Positions 9,090-17,725 of a stretch of DNA of 64,000 nucleotides are shown here, one piece after another. Each line of letters starts with the position of its first letter. Position 1 is the stretch's first letter. This stretch comes from Actinomycetes bacterium (lineage in GTDB: Bacteria > Actinomycetota > JAHEXW01): positions 23,947-87,946 of the forward strand of contig JAHEXW010000005.1 of assembly GCA_023251915.1 (NCBI GenBank), written 5' to 3'. A program made the translations under genes and the position numbers. The notes under the pieces were generated by a model. The model worked only from the letters and a program-made list of their open reading frames with translations, had not been told where the DNA came from and searched no databases.

Positions 9090-9671
9090 TTACCTCCGAG
9101 CTGCGGCTGTCCGTGACGCCGCGCCATTTTTTCCATTGTTATCGCGCACGACCCGCAGTCTCGCAATGTAAGGCAGATTGCGGAATTGCTGCGCGTAATC
9201 TAAACCATAGCCGACAACGAATTCGTTGGGAATGGCAAAACCGACGTACTTCGCATCCAGGTGAACCTTATCTGTTTCCGGCTTCCTGATTAGCGAACAT
9301 ATTTCCAAGCTCGCCGGATGACGAGCTCGCAGACTCTTGTGAAGGTAGTTCAATGTCAGTCCTGAGTCAATTATGTCTTCGACTATAATAACTTCTTTAC
9401 CAGTGATATCGGTGTCCAAATCCTTTAATATCCGCACGACACCGCATGATTTTGTACCCGACCCGTAGCTCGAGACTGCCATGAAATCAAACGACACGGG
9501 GACTGTAAGTTGGCGGCACAGGTCGGAGAGAAAGATAAAGGCGCCCTTTAGAATGCCTACAAGAACAACGGGTCGGCCGGCGTAGTCGCTGTTAATCTCG
9601 GCGGCCAGTTCGGCGACCCTCGCCTTAAGATCGTCTTCCGTTATCAGAATGTCAGAGATTTCCCCGCTCAA
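9090..9671 (-). CDS. hpt: Hypoxanthine phosphoribosyltransferase
   Basis: Hpt salvages hypoxanthine (and guanine) with PRPP to give IMP or GMP. Family features: VLVGILKGAFIFLSDLCRQL, the flexible-loop region FMAVSSYGSGTKS, the PRPP-binding motif VIIVEDIIDSGLTL near residue 97, and the purine-contacting segment KYVGFAIPNEFVVGYGLDY. The length of 193 aa is slightly above the norm because of a C-terminal tail. It overlaps tilS by 4 bp (ATGA) and ends 1 bp before the ftsH start. The tilS-hpt-ftsH order is widely conserved in Gram-positive bacteria. Confidence 0.96.
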   Translation of the reverse strand: MSGEISDILITEDDLKARVAELAAEINSDYAGRPVVLVGILKGAFIFLSDLCRQLTVPVSFDFMAVSSYGSGTKSCGVVRILKDLDTDITGKEVIIVEDIIDSGLTLNYLHKSLRARHPASLEICSLIRKPETDKVHLDAKYVGFAIPNEFVVGYGLDYAQQFRNLPYIARLRVVRDNNGKNGAASRTAAARR

Positions 9672-11086
9672 CGGCTTCCTCTCACCAAACTCAGAACCAG
9701 GATTTTCTTTGTCTTATCGGTAACCTTGAAGTTTTCGTCGATGCAATGACCCGCCACCCAGGCGATGCGGCCATCGATCAAAACAACTGGCTCCCTGTCA
9801 CGCAGATCGCGAGTCGTCTTGTCATCTATGAACAAATCGCTGATCAATTTGTGCCCACGCATTCCCAGCGGTTGGATCCGGTCTCCTGGCAATTTCCGCC
9901 TGGCGACTATTGAGCCGGCCGTCAGACTCGCATCCAGCCAAGCGACGTCAGCGCCGGCTGTCTTGTCTAGCTCTTCTGCCGGCACAACCCGCGCATCGAT
10001 TGCAAACAGGCCTCCCGACAGCACAGTTAGACCCGGCACAGACAAAATGGTTTCCGAGCCAACCGGCGCGTCGAGCACCGGTTCCGGCGCAGAAACCTTA
10101 ATCACTATAGTATCATACTCCCGCGCCGCCGATAACCCGCCGGGCAGGTCAAGCGCCGCGCCGCTGTTGCCGTTCACGACCTTTGTCAGGATATCATCAA
10201 CGTGAGCGAAGCCTAGAGGTTGCGGCTCCCCGGCCGTCCGCAAGGCGGCTAAACGGATCAGCCGCCGCCGGATTGCTAGAGGTTGGGCGAGCAAGGCCGA
10301 GCGGTCTAGAGAAACGACGCCTTCGCCTGGAACAGCCGCGGACGCAAAACTGTCCTCCGCTAGGCCCTGCAGAAGAGTGGCGTCCTCGTTGATCGACTCC
10401 ATCTCCCGGCGCAGCTCGGCGCGAATATTGGGGTTATATTCTGCCTCCAAGAGCGGCAAAAGGCGAAGGCGGACCTTGTTGCGCGTCATATCCGGGATCG
10501 CGTTTGTCTCGTCATGCCGCGGCTCAAGGTTATGCTCCCGGCAGTAAGCCTCGACATCGCCCCTCGTGAGATTGATCAAGGGACGGATTATCAGACCCGC
10601 GATCGGCTGAATCGACCGCAAACCGTCCAGGCCCGCGCCGCGTAACAAGCGCATCAAGAATGTTTCGACGCAGTCATCCGCTGTGTGGCCGAGAGCGATC
10701 TTCGTCGCGCCTGTATCCTCCGCCACCTGCAGCATAAGCGAGCGGCGGACTCTGCGAGCGCCGTCTTCCGGGCTAACGCCATTGGCCTTGATAAAGGCGG
10801 GAACGTCAGCGGATAGAACTGTCGCGGGAACCCCCATGGCCCGCGCCGTCTGCGCAACAAACTCGGCATCGGCCGCCCCCGAGTCACCCCTCATTAGGTG
10901 GTTGAGATGAAAGACGTGGAGGGAAATGGGATAGTCAGAGGCGATCCCGGCCAGAATATATAAGAGGGCCAGCGAATCAGGACCGCCGGACACCGCAACC
11001 ATGACCTTATCTCCGGCAGACAGCATATTGTTGGACGCGATAGTGTCTCGGACCAGGTTACTAGGGTTATCTCTAGTATTCATCAT
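9668..11086 (-). CDS. tilS: tRNA(Ile)-lysidine synthase
   Basis: TilS attaches lysine to C34 of the tRNA-Ile that reads AUA, changing its decoding and charging. The PP-loop ATP pyrophosphatase motif VAVSGGPDSLALL lies near residue 32, followed by FHLNHLMRGDSGAAD, KIALGHTADDCVETFLMRLLRGAG and IIRPLINLTRGDVEAYC. The C-terminal TilS substrate-binding domain is present (VARRKLPGDRIQPLGMRGHK). At 472 aa it is of full length. It is the first gene of the leftward operon; a TATAAT box lies near 11093-11100 on the minus strand, within the spacer shared with the divergent oxidase gene. Confidence 0.95.
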   Translation of the reverse strand: MMNTRDNPSNLVRDTIASNNMLSAGDKVMVAVSGGPDSLALLYILAGIASDYPISLHVFHLNHLMRGDSGAADAEFVAQTARAMGVPATVLSADVPAFIKANGVSPEDGARRVRRSLMLQVAEDTGATKIALGHTADDCVETFLMRLLRGAGLDGLRSIQPIAGLIIRPLINLTRGDVEAYCREHNLEPRHDETNAIPDMTRNKVRLRLLPLLEAEYNPNIRAELRREMESINEDATLLQGLAEDSFASAAVPGEGVVSLDRSALLAQPLAIRRRLIRLAALRTAGEPQPLGFAHVDDILTKVVNGNSGAALDLPGGLSAAREYDTIVIKVSAPEPVLDAPVGSETILSVPGLTVLSGGLFAIDARVVPAEELDKTAGADVAWLDASLTAGSIVARRKLPGDRIQPLGMRGHKLISDLFIDDKTTRDLRDREPVVLIDGRIAWVAGHCIDENFKVTDKTKKILVLSLVRGSR

Positions 11087-11102
11087 ACTGATGATTATAT
11101 CG

Positions 11103-11131
11103 TTGACACCCTATTGACCGTAGAGGATATT
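11103..11131 (+). promoter_or_regulatory. Putative sigma-70-type promoter for the multicopper oxidase gene
   Basis: TTGACA (11103-11108), a 17-bp spacer, then GATATT (11126-11131) reads towards the oxidase gene at 11189. A second TTGACC lies inside the spacer and could serve a further start. The ribosome site GAAAGGAG lies just before the ATG. Confidence 0.45.
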
Positions 11132-11188
11132 GAGGTTCATAGGATATTCATAATTGCCGAATGGTAATGTTAACGAAAGGAGTGTACC

Positions 11189-14100
11189 ATGCGCCGAAGC
11201 ACTATCCCCGTTTTGATCACCTTGGCTTTCTACGCACTCGCAATCATGCTGGTGAGCACCGGACGCGGTTTGGCCGCGCAAAACAACCGCGGTATGCAAG
11301 CGGCCCCCGATTCAGGCATGGCTGCCAAACAGAACGGCATGGGCGGCACCGGCACAGGTGTAGCCTATTCCTCGAACAAGACCGCCGGAGCCGGGGCGGC
11401 AGACCTGATGATGAAACGAACAACACCGGCCGAGCGGCAGGCTGCGGCGGATCGCGCGACAGCGATGCGGCTGCTGTTTCCGCCGAAGCTAAACGCCTCC
11501 GGCGTAATCGCCCAGATTCCATCGGTCGGAACGACTGACTATTTCGGCAACGTCCCGAACTATGCCAATAGTCCTCTGCCTACTGTTCTGACGACTGCGG
11601 CCACTACGATGGGTGTTGCGTCGATGTGGTCTTTGGGTCCCGCGAACTTCGACGCGACGCGCGCCAAGGCGACTTCAGGCGACTTTAACGGCGATGGCCT
11701 CCAAGACATCGCTTTCATTTACGACTATGGCAACGCCACCAGCCGCATCTGGATACTCGAGTCGAACGGCGCGACCTTCACGCCGATTATGGCCTGGTCG
11801 AGCGGACCAGGTAATTTCGACGCCACGCGAGCTCAGATAACAAGCGGTGATTTTGACAATAACGGACGCACAGACTTAGCGGTCTTATACAACTACGGCG
11901 GCTCGACAAGCCGGCTCTGGGTCTTCAAGTTCGTCGGCACGGCAACGACCATGACACCAACCCTCGGTTGGTACAGCGGCGTCGGTAACTTCGACGCGAG
12001 CCGGGTAACAATGACCAGCGGAACATTTGATATCGATAATCTGGCGGACGTGGCCATGTTGTACGACTACGGTAGTTCGACCTGCCGCCTGTGGACTTTC
12101 AATTCTAATGGCACGATATTCACGCCTCATATGGCCTGGTATAGCGGACTCGGCAATTTCAATGCCGCAATGGTCAAGATAACGAGCGGTGACTATGACG
12201 GCGGCGGGACCTCCGACGTCGCGATGTTGTACAACTATGGGGCCGCGACAAGCCGCCTTTGGACTTTCTTGTCTAGCGGCTTTACATTTACTCCTCACAT
12301 GGCTTGGTCCAGCGGACCGGGTAATTTTGACGCCACACGAGCCAAGATCACCAGTGGCGACTACAACGCCGACAATATATCCGACGTTGCGGCGCTCTAC
12401 GACTACGGGAGCGCGACCAGCCGTATATGGACTTTCTTGTCCAGCGGAACAGCCTTTACGCCCCACATTGCGTGGTTCAGCGGAGCGGGCATGTTTAACG
12501 CATCCCAAGCAACGTTGATAAACGGAAATATCAGCCTGTTCGGTTCGGCTATAATCCCTATTCTCTATGACTACGGCAACGCTACCAGCAACGTCTGGAA
12601 CTTCGGTGCCAACAACTCGATCACGACGGTGACCGCCGGTACGGGCATTAGGAAGTTCGTCGACAAACTGCCCGGCTTAACGCAAGCCGGCGCGAACAAT
12701 GTCCTGCAAACCAACGGAGTAGGCCAATATCTGCCGGTGGCGGTGCCTGATCAGGGTACGGCACTGGGCGGCGACTACTACGAAATAGCGGTCGTTCAAT
12801 ATATGGAAAAGCTCCACAGCGACCTGCCGGCCACGCGTCTGCGGGGTTACGTACAGTTGGTGACGCCGGTGAACACCAGCCTGCCGGGCCACCTCCATAC
12901 ACCGCTGTTCTATCCGGACGGCGTTACACCCATCATGTACACGCCCGTTCCCGCCGGACCGTCCGTGCAAGCGGTCGCGCTCGACCCACCCAGCTATCTG
13001 GGGCCGACCGTCGTCGCCAACCGCAATGTGCCGGTTCGGGTTAAGTTCTATAACCTTCTGCCCACCGGTGCCGGCGGCGACCTGTTCATTCCGGTCGATG
13101 AATCCGTCATGGGCGCCGGCATGGCACCAGGCGGCACCGAGACCTACAAGCAGAACAGGGCCGTCATCCACCTGCACGGGGGCGCCACTCCGTGGATAAG
13201 CGACGGAACGCCGAACCAGTGGATCACACCGGCGGGCGAAACGACGACTTATCCGCAGGGCGTGAGCGTTTACAACGTGCCTGATATGCCGGACCCGGGT
13301 CCCGGTAACGATCGGGATGGTGTAGAAACGATGTTCTACACGAATGACCAAAGCGCACGCCTGATGTTCTACCACGATCACTCATACGGAACGACGCGCT
13401 TGAATGTGTACGCCGGCGAAGCGGCCGGCTACATCCTGCGCGACGCGGAAGAAGCGGCTTTGGTCGGCGGCGGCACAATCGGCGCGACGCCGATCGCCGC
13501 AGGCACTGTCCCGGCCGATGAGATTCCTCTGATCATCCAGGACAAGAGCTTCGTGCCCGACAATACAACGCCGTTCACCAACACGGTCGGCACGTTCGCG
13601 TCACAGCTGGCCGCGCAAGACCCGACCTGGAATGTTACCGGATGGGGCGCGAAGGGAAGCCTCTGGTTCCCGCATGTTTACATGCCCAACCAGAATCCAG
13701 CCGACCTCACAGGAGGCGCCAACGCCATGGGACGCTGGGACTACGGTCCCTGGTTCTTCCCGCCGCTAACGACAGCGGCCGGCTTGATCAACGGTCCGGT
13801 TCCCAACCCGCTGTTCGGCACAACGCCGCTGGAGGCTTCTGTTAATCCCGGCACGCCGAATCCGTCATTGACGCCGGAGTCCTTCATGGATACACCGCTG
13901 GTCAATGGAACAGCGTATCCTTACGTCCAGGTCGGCAGGAAAGCCTATCGTTTCCGCATCCTGAACGCGTCCAACGATAGGATGCTTAATCTCCAACTGT
14001 ATTACGCCAAGTCAAACACGCCGGACAGCGTCGATGGCGCTGGAAATCCGACTTTGCAGACTAACTCGGGCGAAGTTCCGATGGTACCGGCGGTACCGCA

Positions 14101-16075
14101 TCCTGGTAACCCCAGCTGGCCGGCGACTTGGCCGACCGACGGCCGTGACGGCGGAGTGCCTAGCCCGACCGCCGTCGGTCCGAGCATGATTCAGATCGGC
14201 ACGGAAGGCGGACTCCTGCCCGCGCCGGTCGTTCTGCCGAACACGCCGGTCGGTTACGAATTCAACAGGCGGAACATCGTCGTCCTGAACGTGACCAACA
14301 AGACTCTGTTCCTGGGCCCGGCTGAACGTGCCGACGTCATAGTCGACTTCTCGAACGTGCCCGACGGGTCGAAGCTGATACTGTACAACGACTCCCCGGC
14401 TCCCGTGCCGGCGAGCGACCCGAGATACGACTATTACACAGGTAATCCTGATCTGACCTCGACCGGAGGCGCGCCTTCGACCCTCCCGGGTTATGGTCCG
14501 AATACCAGGACATTAATGCAGATCCAGGTGACATCGGCTCTGGGAACCGGTCCGGCGTTCAGTCTGCCGGCCTTGCAAGCGGCCTTGCCGTTGGCTTTTG
14601 CGGCGTCGCAACCGCCGGTAGTAGTGCCCGAGCCAACGTATCCGGCTCCTAATAACGGCGCCAGCAGCACGTACTCGAAGATCCAAGATACCCAACTGAC
14701 CTTCAGCCCGGTCGGCGCCTTGTCGCTCGGCACTGGAGCTGTCGGCAGCGTCGTGTTGTCCGCGGCGGGATCAGGTTATGCGACTGCGCCTCTTGTGACC
14801 TTCACGGGCACAGGCACGGGTGCCGGAGCTTTGGCCACGCTGTCTGTCACCAACATAGCGGTGACCAACGGCGGGTCTGGCTACACAACGGCTCCGACGG
14901 TCAATTTGACCGGCGGCGGGGGCGCCGGAGCGACCGCGACCGCCACTGTATCCGGCGGAGTTGTCACTGGTGTGACGATCACTAATAACGGCCTACGCTA
15001 CACCTCCATGCCGACCGTGTCGTTTACCGGCGGCGGGGGCACACTCGCGGCCGCTACGGCAACCGGCGGAGTTAGTGAGGTTCTCGTGACAAGCGGCGGC
15101 ACCGGGTTTACGACCGCGCCCAGCGTCGTCTTTACCGGAGCGAATACTACGCCTGCTGCGGCAACCTCGAATTTCGACATCACCATGAACATGCGTCCCA
15201 AGGCTATACAAGAGCTCTTTGAGCTCAACTATGGACGGATGAACGCGACGTTGGGTGTTGAGTTACCATTCACCAACTTCAACATCCAGACAACCATCCC
15301 GCTGGGTTATATCGACCCGCTGACTGAGGAAATCAACATGTCAGCGTCGCCCGGACCGGTCGTTCTGGGTGACGGAACCCAGATATGGAAGATCACCCAT
15401 AACGGGGTGGACACGCATGCGATTCACTTCCATCTGTATAATGTCCAGTTGATCAACCGGGTCGGTTGGGACGGCGCTATCGTGCCGCCTGACGCTAACG
15501 AGTTGGGCTGGAAAGAGACGGTGCGCATGCATCCGCTGCAAGACGCTATAGTGGCCTTGCGGCCGGTCACACCGACACTGCCCTGGACCATACCCAACAG
15601 CGTCCGCTTGATGGATCCGACCAAAGCGGCCGGCGAGGCTATGACGGTGACCAACCCGGTAGACGGCAATCCGCTGGCCGTCACCAACGACCTTACCGAT
15701 TTCGGTTGGGAATATGTCTGGCACTGTCACCTGTTGGGTCATGAGGAGAATGACATGATGCGGCCGGTCGCATACCGGACGGAGCCGCAGCCGAACACAT
15801 TGACGGCGGCTGCCGCTCTGCCAGGTGTGACGCTAAACTGGCTCAATCCGGCCGCCGGCTTGCCGCCGATACCAGCTGTCACACTGTATACGGTACAGAG
15901 AGCGACGGACGCGGCGTTCACTGTCGGGCTGACGACATTCACCACGCCGGCGCCGGCGATCACGTACACCGACGCGACAGCGGCCGCTCTGACCACCTAT
16001 TACTACCGCGTCAAAGCGAGCGGCGGCGGCAGCGACTCATCGTGGTCAAATACCACGATGATTACAACGCCTTAG
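11189..16075 (+). CDS. Giant secreted multicopper oxidase with beta-propeller-like repeats and a C-terminal FnIII-like domain
   Basis: A 1628-residue exported protein. Residues 1-30 form a signal peptide (hydrophobic run ending near GRGLAAQ). Residues about 147-470 hold six repeats of about 54 residues with SGDFNGDGLQDIAF-type Asp-rich loops and YDYGNATSRIW, a VCBS/FG-GAP-like propeller. The multicopper oxidase part follows: HLHGG near 658, FYHDHSYGTTR near 727, HAIHFHLYN near 1410 and WHCHLLGHEENDMM near 1511. These are the four His-rich motifs for the trinuclear and type 1 copper sites, with Met as axial ligand. A glycine-rich insert with repeated GSGYxTAPxVxFTG units interrupts it at about 1186-1324. 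A FnIII-like module ends the chain. Laccase, bilirubin oxidase or metal (Mn/Fe) oxidase activity is possible; the substrate is unknown. Confidence 0.9.
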   Translation: MRRSTIPVLITLAFYALAIMLVSTGRGLAAQNNRGMQAAPDSGMAAKQNGMGGTGTGVAYSSNKTAGAGAADLMMKRTTPAERQAAADRATAMRLLFPPKLNASGVIAQIPSVGTTDYFGNVPNYANSPLPTVLTTAATTMGVASMWSLGPANFDATRAKATSGDFNGDGLQDIAFIYDYGNATSRIWILESNGATFTPIMAWSSGPGNFDATRAQITSGDFDNNGRTDLAVLYNYGGSTSRLWVFKFVGTATTMTPTLGWYSGVGNFDASRVTMTSGTFDIDNLADVAMLYDYGSSTCRLWTFNSNGTIFTPHMAWYSGLGNFNAAMVKITSGDYDGGGTSDVAMLYNYGAATSRLWTFLSSGFTFTPHMAWSSGPGNFDATRAKITSGDYNADNISDVAALYDYGSATSRIWTFLSSGTAFTPHIAWFSGAGMFNASQATLINGNISLFGSAIIPILYDYGNATSNVWNFGANNSITTVTAGTGIRKFVDKLPGLTQAGANNVLQTNGVGQYLPVAVPDQGTALGGDYYEIAVVQYMEKLHSDLPATRLRGYVQLVTPVNTSLPGHLHTPLFYPDGVTPIMYTPVPAGPSVQAVALDPPSYLGPTVVANRNVPVRVKFYNLLPTGAGGDLFIPVDESVMGAGMAPGGTETYKQNRAVIHLHGGATPWISDGTPNQWITPAGETTTYPQGVSVYNVPDMPDPGPGNDRDGVETMFYTNDQSARLMFYHDHSYGTTRLNVYAGEAAGYILRDAEEAALVGGGTIGATPIAAGTVPADEIPLIIQDKSFVPDNTTPFTNTVGTFASQLAAQDPTWNVTGWGAKGSLWFPHVYMPNQNPADLTGGANAMGRWDYGPWFFPPLTTAAGLINGPVPNPLFGTTPLEASVNPGTPNPSLTPESFMDTPLVNGTAYPYVQVGRKAYRFRILNASNDRMLNLQLYYAKSNTPDSVDGAGNPTLQTNSGEVPMVPAVPHPGNPSWPATWPTDGRDGGVPSPTAVGPSMIQIGTEGGLLPAPVVLPNTPVGYEFNRRNIVVLNVTNKTLFLGPAERADVIVDFSNVPDGSKLILYNDSPAPVPASDPRYDYYTGNPDLTSTGGAPSTLPGYGPNTRTLMQIQVTSALGTGPAFSLPALQAALPLAFAASQPPVVVPEPTYPAPNNGASSTYSKIQDTQLTFSPVGALSLGTGAVGSVVLSAAGSGYATAPLVTFTGTGTGAGALATLSVTNIAVTNGGSGYTTAPTVNLTGGGGAGATATATVSGGVVTGVTITNNGLRYTSMPTVSFTGGGGTLAAATATGGVSEVLVTSGGTGFTTAPSVVFTGANTTPAAATSNFDITMNMRPKAIQELFELNYGRMNATLGVELPFTNFNIQTTIPLGYIDPLTEEINMSASPGPVVLGDGTQIWKITHNGVDTHAIHFHLYNVQLINRVGWDGAIVPPDANELGWKETVRMHPLQDAIVALRPVTPTLPWTIPNSVRLMDPTKAAGEAMTVTNPVDGNPLAVTNDLTDFGWEYVWHCHLLGHEENDMMRPVAYRTEPQPNTLTAAAALPGVTLNWLNPAAGLPPIPAVTLYTVQRATDAAFTVGLTTFTTPAPAITYTDATAAALTTYYYRVKASGGGSDSSWSNTTMITTP

Positions 16076-16098
16076 GTAGCTGCGTAAGATGCAATCAA

Positions 16099-16133
16099 CC
16101 CCGGGAGGCTCCTGGCCTCCCGGGGTTTTCTTT
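16099..16133 (+). terminator. Strong rho-independent terminator after the multicopper oxidase gene
   Basis: A perfect 10-bp G+C stem CCCCGGGAGG / CCTCCCGGGG (16099-16108 and 16116-16125) with a 7-nt loop is followed by TTTTCTTT. It lies 24 bp after the oxidase stop codon. Confidence 0.92.
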
Positions 16134-16156
16134 ACTCAGAAGAGAAAGAGCGCGCC

Positions 16157-16342
16157 ATGCGAAGACTTGCTATTCCAATAATCATCACAGTCTGTTTCTA
16201 CATCATTGCAGCATTATTGCTGACGACAGGCTATGGTCCTTTCAAACAAGAGAACGATGAAATAAAGGCGCGGGCGAACTCGGCCGTTAACGCTCTGCAG
16301 CAAATGAGTTCGGAGCCGGTGGGCGATAAAGACTCCCGTTAG
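16157..16342 (+). CDS. Small single-span protein with a leader resembling that of the multicopper oxidase
   Basis: A 61-residue protein with a positively charged start, one hydrophobic span (residues 6-24) and a polar, charged tail. Its first 26 residues follow the same pattern as the oxidase leader (MRR..IP..IT..FY..A..L..TG.G), which suggests a common origin by partial duplication. It starts 24 bp after the oxidase terminator and has an AG-rich ribosome site (AGAAAGAG) upstream of the ATG. It contains no His or Cys copper ligands. It may be a membrane-anchored accessory peptide or a decayed duplicate; function unknown. Confidence 0.6.
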   Translation: MRRLAIPIIITVCFYIIAALLLTTGYGPFKQENDEIKARANSAVNALQQMSSEPVGDKDSR

Positions 16343-16413
16343 GCAACGCTCCGGTAACTGAGAAACGCCCGTCCCTCTCCTAATTCCCCCACAAATATTC
16401 TTTACACAGTCGC

Positions 16414-16444
16414 TTGACTCTAACGTTACGTAAGGGTTTAGAAT
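16414..16444 (+). promoter_or_regulatory. MerR-type promoter with 19-bp spacer and operator dyad
   Basis: TTGACT (16414-16419) and TAGAAT (16439-16444) are separated by 19 bp, the over-long spacer typical of promoters twisted open by MerR-family activators. Between and around them lies an imperfect dyad centred on ACGTTACGT (left CTTGACTCTAACGT, right ACGTAAGGGTTTAG; 10 of 14 positions symmetrical). A strong AGGAGG (16452-16457) precedes the regulator's ATG. This indicates autoregulation by the MerR/TipA-type protein that follows. Confidence 0.85.
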
Positions 16445-16465
16445 CTTTATCAGGAGGTTCTAAAC

Positions 16466-17215
16466 ATGAGATTGACGGTCAAGCAAGTCAAGGAAGCTAG
16501 CGGCCAAAGCGTCAGAACGCTGCACCACTACGACGCGATCGGCCTGTTGCGGCCCGACGAAATTAGTGCGGCCGGATATCGTCTGTATTCAGCTGACGAT
16601 CTGGAACGGCTCCAGCAGATAATGTTCTTCAAGGAGCTTGGTTTTAGCCTGGCCGACATCAAGGACATCCTGGACAGCCCGGGCTTCGACCGGCGGGGCG
16701 CCTTTCTAGAACACCTGGAGCTTCTGCGGCAAAAACAACACCGGCTGAACGGCCTGATTAAGTTAGTGGAACACAATTTAGAAGCATTGGACAAAGGAGA
16801 GAAAATGACTGAGGACAAGATGTTCGACGCGTTTGACGAAGCGACGATGGAGGAATACAAACAGGAAGCCAAGGAACGGTGGGGAAACACAGACGCTTAC
16901 AAGGAAAGCATGCGAAAGACGGCGACCTATAGTAAAGAAGATTGGACGCGCATCGCCGCGGCCGAGACAGACCGGCGGGAACGCATCGCCGCCTTGATGG
17001 ACAAGGATCCGGGCGACCCGGCCGTGCAAGCGATTATGGAAGAATTCTTCAAATCCATCTGCGAGCACTACTATTCCTGCACGCCGGAGATATTCAAGAA
17101 CCTGGGCGAGATGTACGTCGCGGATCCGCGCTTCGCGAAGAATTACGAAACCATCAAGCCTGGAATGGCGGACTTCATGCGCCAAGCGATGGCGATCTAC
17201 GCCGACAAGAAGTAA
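16466..17215 (+). CDS. MerR-family transcriptional regulator, TipA type
   Basis: A 249-residue activator with two parts. The N-terminal winged HTH (residues 1-75) has the MerR signature LTVKQVKEASGQSVRTLHHY with DAIGLLRPDEISAAGYRLYS, and a coiled-coil dimerisation helix follows. The C-terminal half (from about residue 112, MTEDKMFDAFDEA) matches the TipAS antibiotic-recognition domain, with the pattern EAKERWGNTDAYKES and helices bearing HYYSCTPE. TipA proteins bind thiopeptides and other amphipathic drugs and activate their own gene and efflux genes. Because the promoter directly upstream has the 19-bp spacer, autoregulation is likely. The gene stands alone and no efflux pump is adjacent. 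Confidence 0.92.
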   Translation: MRLTVKQVKEASGQSVRTLHHYDAIGLLRPDEISAAGYRLYSADDLERLQQIMFFKELGFSLADIKDILDSPGFDRRGAFLEHLELLRQKQHRLNGLIKLVEHNLEALDKGEKMTEDKMFDAFDEATMEEYKQEAKERWGNTDAYKESMRKTATYSKEDWTRIAAAETDRRERIAALMDKDPGDPAVQAIMEEFFKSICEHYYSCTPEIFKNLGEMYVADPRFAKNYETIKPGMADFMRQAMAIYADKK

Positions 17216-17250
17216 TGCCAAACATCTGATTTTGCGACCTGCTCAATGAA

Positions 17251-17291
17251 AGGGTCAGGCCCGGCGCGGGTATGCGACAGGGCCTGACCCT
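17251..17291. repeat. Inverted repeat AGGGTCAGGCC ... GGCCTGACCCT
   Basis: Eleven-base arms (17251-17261 and 17281-17291) are perfect reverse complements separated by 19 bases. It sits 36 bp after the MerR gene and could end its transcription, but no clear T-run follows. Arms of this sequence resemble short transposon or REP-type ends seen in other bacteria. Terminator or mobile remnant: undecided. Confidence 0.5.
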
Positions 17292-17373
17292 ATTAACGTA
17301 AGCGGCGACGAGCAAATATCCTCTGGGCTCGAATGTCGCGGCTTAAGCCGCAAGGTCGAGCTCTCCGGCAAAC

Positions 17374-17413
17374 AAAAAACCTAGATAAGCCATATGGTTT
17401 ATCTAGGTTTTTT
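17374..17413. terminator. Bidirectional terminator hairpin
   Basis: An 18-bp stem with arms at 17374-17391 and 17396-17413 has an ATAT loop and ends in A-run/T-run on the two sides (AAAAAACCTAGATAA / TTATCTAGGTTTTTT). It follows the displaced tRNA-Gln 3' half on the minus strand and could also stop transcription from the MerR gene. Confidence 0.85.
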
Positions 17414-17576
17414 GGCTGGGGCGGGAGGGCGTCGAACCGTCGGGCAGCCACCCAACAGTCTGCCCTCCTCAGAGGTGCAACCAAAGGTTTCCCCTCTGAT
17501 ATCTCCCCTTCCTTGGTCCCGTCTCAAGGTGAAGCCTCTCCCCCTTGAGAATCCCCCTCAGGTTCGACCCCTCGGG
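17411..17576 (-). mobile_element. tRNA-associated structured element A with displaced tRNA-Gln 3' half
   Basis: Read on the minus strand: after tRNA-Gln and its terminator comes a 146-bp core (17576 to 17431), then a second copy of the tRNA-Gln 3' end (17411-17430, 20 identical bases plus TTCGA). The core carries three hairpins: TCTCAAGG/CCTTGAGA (17522-17550), TCAGAGG/CCTCTGA (17469-17499) and GGGCAG/CTGCCC (17442-17465). The same three loops recur in element B at 19772-19914 on different stem sequences. It begins with GTCGAACC and ends with GGTTCGAC, an inverted pair derived from the T-loop. No protein is convincing. It is probably a small integrated or mobile element. Confidence 0.7.
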
Positions 17577-17584
17577 AACAAAGT

Positions 17585-17634
17585 AAAACGCCTGGACAGT
17601 CCATTGTTAGGTGTTATGAACTCTCTAGGCGTTT
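17585..17634 (-). terminator. Terminator of tRNA-Gln
   Basis: On the minus strand AAACGCCT (17627-17634) pairs with AGGCGTTT (17586-17593), which is followed by TTAC. The hairpin begins at the encoded CCA end of tRNA-Gln. Confidence 0.65.
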
Positions 17635-17709
17635 GGCTGGGGCGGGAGGGCTCGAACCTCCAATCTCCAGATCCAGAATCTGGCGCCTTACCGATTTGGC
17701 CACGCCCCA
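17634..17709 (-). tRNA. tRNA-Gln (anticodon CTG)
   Basis: Acceptor stem TGGGGCG/CGCCCCA, anticodon stem CCAGA/TCTGG around the loop TTCTGGA (anticodon CTG), T-arm GGAGG-TTCGAGC-CCTCC, discriminator G and an encoded CCA. It lies between gltX and element A, and its 3' half is duplicated at 17411-17436. Confidence 0.95.
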
Positions 17710-17725
17710 ATAATTAAGACAAAAA

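Noticed and set aside
9089-9166. Longer FtsH N-terminus reaching into hpt
   Set aside because: The extra 26 residues are the hpt region in another frame; the ATG at 9088 has a good ribosome site and a normal FtsH start.
15000-15230. Minus-strand frames inside the oxidase gene
   Set aside because: They arise from the repetitive Gly-rich coding stretch; the plus-strand reading is continuous and carries the copper motifs.
17411-17438. A second tRNA-Gln gene
   Set aside because: Only the 3' half (T-loop to CCA) is present; no 5' half or anticodon arm exists.
17394-17717. Plus-strand open frames across element A and tRNA-Gln
   Set aside because: They run through a tRNA gene and hairpins and show no protein-like pattern.
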